A program made the translations under genes and the position numbers. This document shows, piece by piece, positions 61,031 to 64,000 of a stretch of DNA of 64,000 bases. This DNA comes from Linum tenue (Eukaryota; Streptophyta; Magnoliopsida; Malpighiales; Linaceae): the NCBI GenBank assembly GCA_946122785.1, contig CAMGYJ010000002.1:20930492-20994491 (forward strand). Reading direction: 5' to 3'. Under the pieces are notes generated by a model. That model saw only the letters and a program-made list of their open reading frames with translations, did not search any database and was not told the DNA's origin. The first letter of the stretch is position 1; the number at the start of each line of letters is the position of its first letter.

Positions 61031-62290
61031 TTTTTTTTAATAGAATCCTATAGATTAATATGACTATTTAAATGCAATCTATTTCTGAAATACTAAAGTT
61101 TTTTTTTTCCAAAGGAATGAAATACTAACCCTCTGTTTCCGAAGGAAGGGAGGAAAAGGAGGGGAGGTGAAGGAAAATGGGGAGGGGAGGGGAGGGGAGG
61201 GGAGATTTGGAAGTGAAGGAAATTGGGAGGAAAATGTTGTTTTATGAAGGAAAGTGGAAAGGAAAGTATGTATTGGGAATTGTGATAGATATGTTATTTA
61301 ATTGGTTATATAATAGTAAAATAATTAAAATGTGTATGGATAGTGGAGCAAATGTATTATTTCTTACTAACTTGGTTCAATATTAAAAAAAATTCTTGAT
61401 TTAAAAATCTCGTTTATTTTAACTTGATTAAAATTTTTTTTTCATAAAAATTGGATTACCTCTCATGTACAAGATGACATCCATTTCTTTCTAATAAGTT
61501 TATGTTTCGTGTAAAACGACGTTATGTATAATATAGATCAGTATTACGTAAGCAATTTTAATTTATTAAATACAGATATTAACATTTATACGTGTCTAGT
61601 ACGAGAGTGATCAAATCAAAAGTAGAATAGTACGGAAATATGTCGACAGTTAGATCTAATGGTTGACCGTTACTTCTATAAAAAAATCATCAATTTGAAT
61701 TCAAACTAAAATAATGCAGTGGATTAGTTATATTGATTCGTGATTTTCGTACTAATTCACCATGATATATAATTTAGCAAACCATTATTTTAATAATGAG
61801 GAGTAATCCCAACTATTCAGCTAAAATGGATAACAAATTGTAATTACTTCTATCATTATCTAAAACCCTCCGCCGTCTTCTTTTCATTTTGTATGCTTCC
61901 TTTTCCTATTTTAATAAAACAATAAATATCTTAGAATTACTTCTTAATCACAAATCTCTTTTTCTCTGCCTTTCCTTGCCAATTTATTATTATTATTATT
62001 AAAGTTGAGCTCTCCAATTCCTACGGGCTACAGAGATAAAAGAGAAGAAAGAAATAAAAAAAAGAAAGAAAAGAGAGATTGGTTACAAACAAACAAAAAA
62101 GACAAGGGAACACATTATTTTCCCTCCAATTTGGGGGTGAAGCTAGCACAGTACGCGGCCCCTCCATTTTCCCTCACCTATGTACTGTAGAACATTTCGG
62201 AAACGGGGGAAATTTTATTGGAACCCACAATTCCCCCCTTTTCCTTTCCTTTCTCTCCTTTTCCCTGGCAAAGAAACAGGGGGTAAAGCT
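61031..62290. other. Upstream region of the Mlf-like gene
   Basis: AT-rich with a (GGGGA)n tract at 61179-61203 and a diverged relative of the 41115 MITE near 61540-61650. An A/G-rich stretch occurs at 62035-62110. No gene seen. Confidence 0.4.
61179..61203 (+). repeat. (GGGGA)n tract, potential G-quadruplex
   Basis: Five GGGG runs separated by single A, within a longer purine-rich stretch 61138-61215. Confidence 0.8.
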
Positions 62291-62399
62291 TAGGGTATGA
62301 TTACGGTACGTATAAACAAGTCGGGTGGCCAAATCGAAACTGGTATTTCACCCCAAATTCATCGATCAAGCAACGCGGAGACACGTGTAAGTATACATC

Positions 62400-63094
62400 T
62401 TCTTGAACCGTGCCGCGTCGGAACTAGACGCCAGAATCTTCCTCTTTACCTGCTCCGAGCTCTCTCCTCTTATTGCGTCCCTTTAGTCGGCGAGAAGGGA
62501 AAATCTCAAAAAAGTTGCGCCTGCAAACTGAGATTCGTAGCCTGAATTCCTCGCATCGACACCAACCATTCGCCATTCCGGTTAGGGTTTTGATTCGATC
62601 GCCGGATTTCTAATTCCTTTGCTTCTGAAAGGTATCGTCTCCTCTCCCTGTTCTCGTCATTTCTTCAATTCTCATTACATTTGCCGCTCCCGTGAGCTCC
62701 TTACTCTATTTAGCGACGAACTTGGTGTTGTCAATCGCCTTCTTTTCTTCGAGAGTGTCGTGCTATCTAGTGGATGAGCCGTTGAAATCGGCACTGTTGA
62801 CCTGATGTCTTCCAAGTTACTTTTTGCTGAACTTATGAAAATCTGTTCCTCTTCTGGGTCAATCTAAGCTCCGGTTAGTTGCTTTAGGCGAATGATTTTC
62901 ATTAGCTGGATTACTTAGCTTTGAGTCGCGTTTGTTGCTTGTAGAATTGTGTATTGTGATTATTGAAGTGAATAGAGGTTAGGTTCTCCATATTTGGAAT
63001 TGGTCTGTGTTTTCATTGTACAAGCGGATGATCATCGGGTTTGTGACTGATTAGCTGCTGCATGTTGCTATTTCATTGAACCAGTTGTCTGAAA
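62400..63094 (+). other. 5' UTR and leader intron of the Mlf-like gene
   Basis: A first non-coding exon ends CTGAAAG/GTATCG at 62631, and an acceptor AACCAG lies at 63084, leaving 10 nt before the ATG. The ~450-bp leader intron begins with CT-rich sequence. The transcript start is not determined; the frame at 62297-62545 is probably leader. Confidence 0.6.
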
Positions 63095-64000
63095 ATGCAA
63101 GGAGGAAGGGGAGGCGGGGATCCGTTCTTTGGTTTCGGTGGTGATCCATTTGCTGGTTTTGGGGGATTTGGAGGATTTGGAGGGCGGAGGAGCATGTTGC
63201 CTGGCTTATTCGACGGAAGGAACCCATTCGACGATCCTTTCTTTACTCGTCCATTTGGAGGAATGTTCGAGTCCAGTATCTTTGGCCCCCATGCAAATCC
63301 TTTCGTGCCAATGCATCCACCAACATATATTGAGCATCAAGCTCCAGTACCCAATAGATCACAAGGACCGACAATTGAGGAACTAGAGTCTGATGATGAG
63401 AAGCAGGATGCTGATAAGGAGAGGAAAGAGAACTCCAGAAAGCATGGGAGGTCTGGTAAAGGGCCATATGTTGAGGAAGTGGACGACGAAGCTGAAGGTG
63501 AGCTTTTGGTTGTCTTACTGTGAGTTCACGCCTGTGATTATGTAGAGAGTTACATATGAACCATTGCTTAGCTAAGAAATTTGTATGCAACAGGCAGGCA
63601 GCACAAGCAGTTGATGGCTGAAAATAGGCACAACAGTTTCAGTAGAGTTCAGTCTCGGCCTCAACGTCAGAGCTTTGTGTTTCAAAGTTCAAGTGTCTCC
63701 TATGGTGGTGCTGGTGGAACTTACTACACTTCATCCAAGACAAGGAGAACAGGAAATGATGGGGTGAGGTCCTCTAGTAATCACCGGAAGGTTATTGCAA
63801 GCTGCTGTTTTTGTCTTCTTGTCTTGTATGTTATTATAACTTTGACTGGAAAACAGGTAACATTTGAAGAAAGCAAAGAAGCTGATAGTTCTACAGGCAT
63901 AGCATCTCATAGGATTTCCAGGGGGTTACACAACAAGGTACCTGAATTATTTGTGGCTGTTATCGGTTGCTGCATCTATGGTGTATTTGGATTTGATTTT
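63095..64000 (+). CDS. Myeloid-leukemia-factor-like protein (Mlf1 domain), 5' part
   Basis: Plant Mlf1-domain proteins are small, conserved and poorly understood. Visible exons: 63095-63497, 63594-63763, 63857-63937, all GT-AG with phases that join (403, 170 and 81 bp). The gene continues past the window. The N-terminus is Gly/Phe-rich (MQGGRGGGDPFFGFGGDPF), followed by the core GRNPFDDPFFTRPFGGMFES, typical of the family, an acidic segment (ELESDDEKQDADKERKE), then SFVFQSSSVSYGGAGGTYYT and VTFEESKEADSSTGIASHRI, the Mlf1 C-terminal signatures. The start has no in-frame ATG after the acceptor before it. No damage seen. The third exon ends HNK/GTACCTG. Confidence 0.88.

Overview
This window is eudicot nuclear DNA: genes with many short exons and canonical GT-AG introns, about 60% AT, and dense nested transposons. 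It holds two complete genes and the start of a third, all conserved housekeeping-type plant genes. They are a PAT13/PAT14-like DHHC S-acyltransferase (+, 15775-18345), a full Cullin-1 gene (-, 19401-23439, 18 coding exons, 736 codons), and the first exons of a myeloid-leukemia-factor-like (Mlf1-domain) gene (+, from 63095, running off the right edge). The acyltransferase and Cullin-1 genes converge, with about 1.05 kb between their stop codons.

Almost everything else is transposon or transposon relic. Left (1-15.5 kb): a small MITE, an unassigned gene-like remnant and a LINE RNase H relic precede a ~9 kb Mutator-like element (3923-12902). That element carries a decayed plant-mobile-domain gene on + and a decayed MULE transposase on -. 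It has itself received a MITE, two copies of a second MITE in inverted orientation, an unassigned retroelement-like insert and a 663-bp hAT element with a perfect 8-bp target duplication. Next comes a PIF/Harbinger-like element (12957-15519) hosting a Pack-MULE (13919-15430) that captured part of a PMI1-like gene.

Middle (24.3-48.9 kb): a LINE on - (LINE-A, ~24.33-32.03 kb) ends about 0.13 kb upstream of the Cullin-1 TATA box. It is interrupted by an internally deleted Copia element with nearly identical LTRs and by a long-TIR element. After that lies AT-rich DNA with foldback, MULE-type and hAT-type elements, most with target duplications readable by eye, a Helitron-like 3' end, a 1.5-kb Athila/Tat-type LTR and an oppositely oriented Athila ORF1 relic.

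Right (48.9-64 kb): a weak exon-like stretch, an LTR-like block split by a second inverted copy of a hAT element, an endonuclease-less LINE relic (LINE-B), and a three-layer nest. In that nest a TIR element (~55.5-61.03 kb) is split by LINE-C (55770-60845, 14-bp target duplication), which is split by a foldback element with ~0.49-kb arms (59783-60792). The window then returns to genic DNA with the Mlf-like gene and its 5'-UTR intron.

I see no CRISPR array, operon, tRNA or rRNA, and no convincing evidence of a wholly new biological system. The most interesting material is the PMD-carrying MULE, the Pack-MULE capture, the nesting chronology, and two intact genes whose upstream regions are clipped by transposons.
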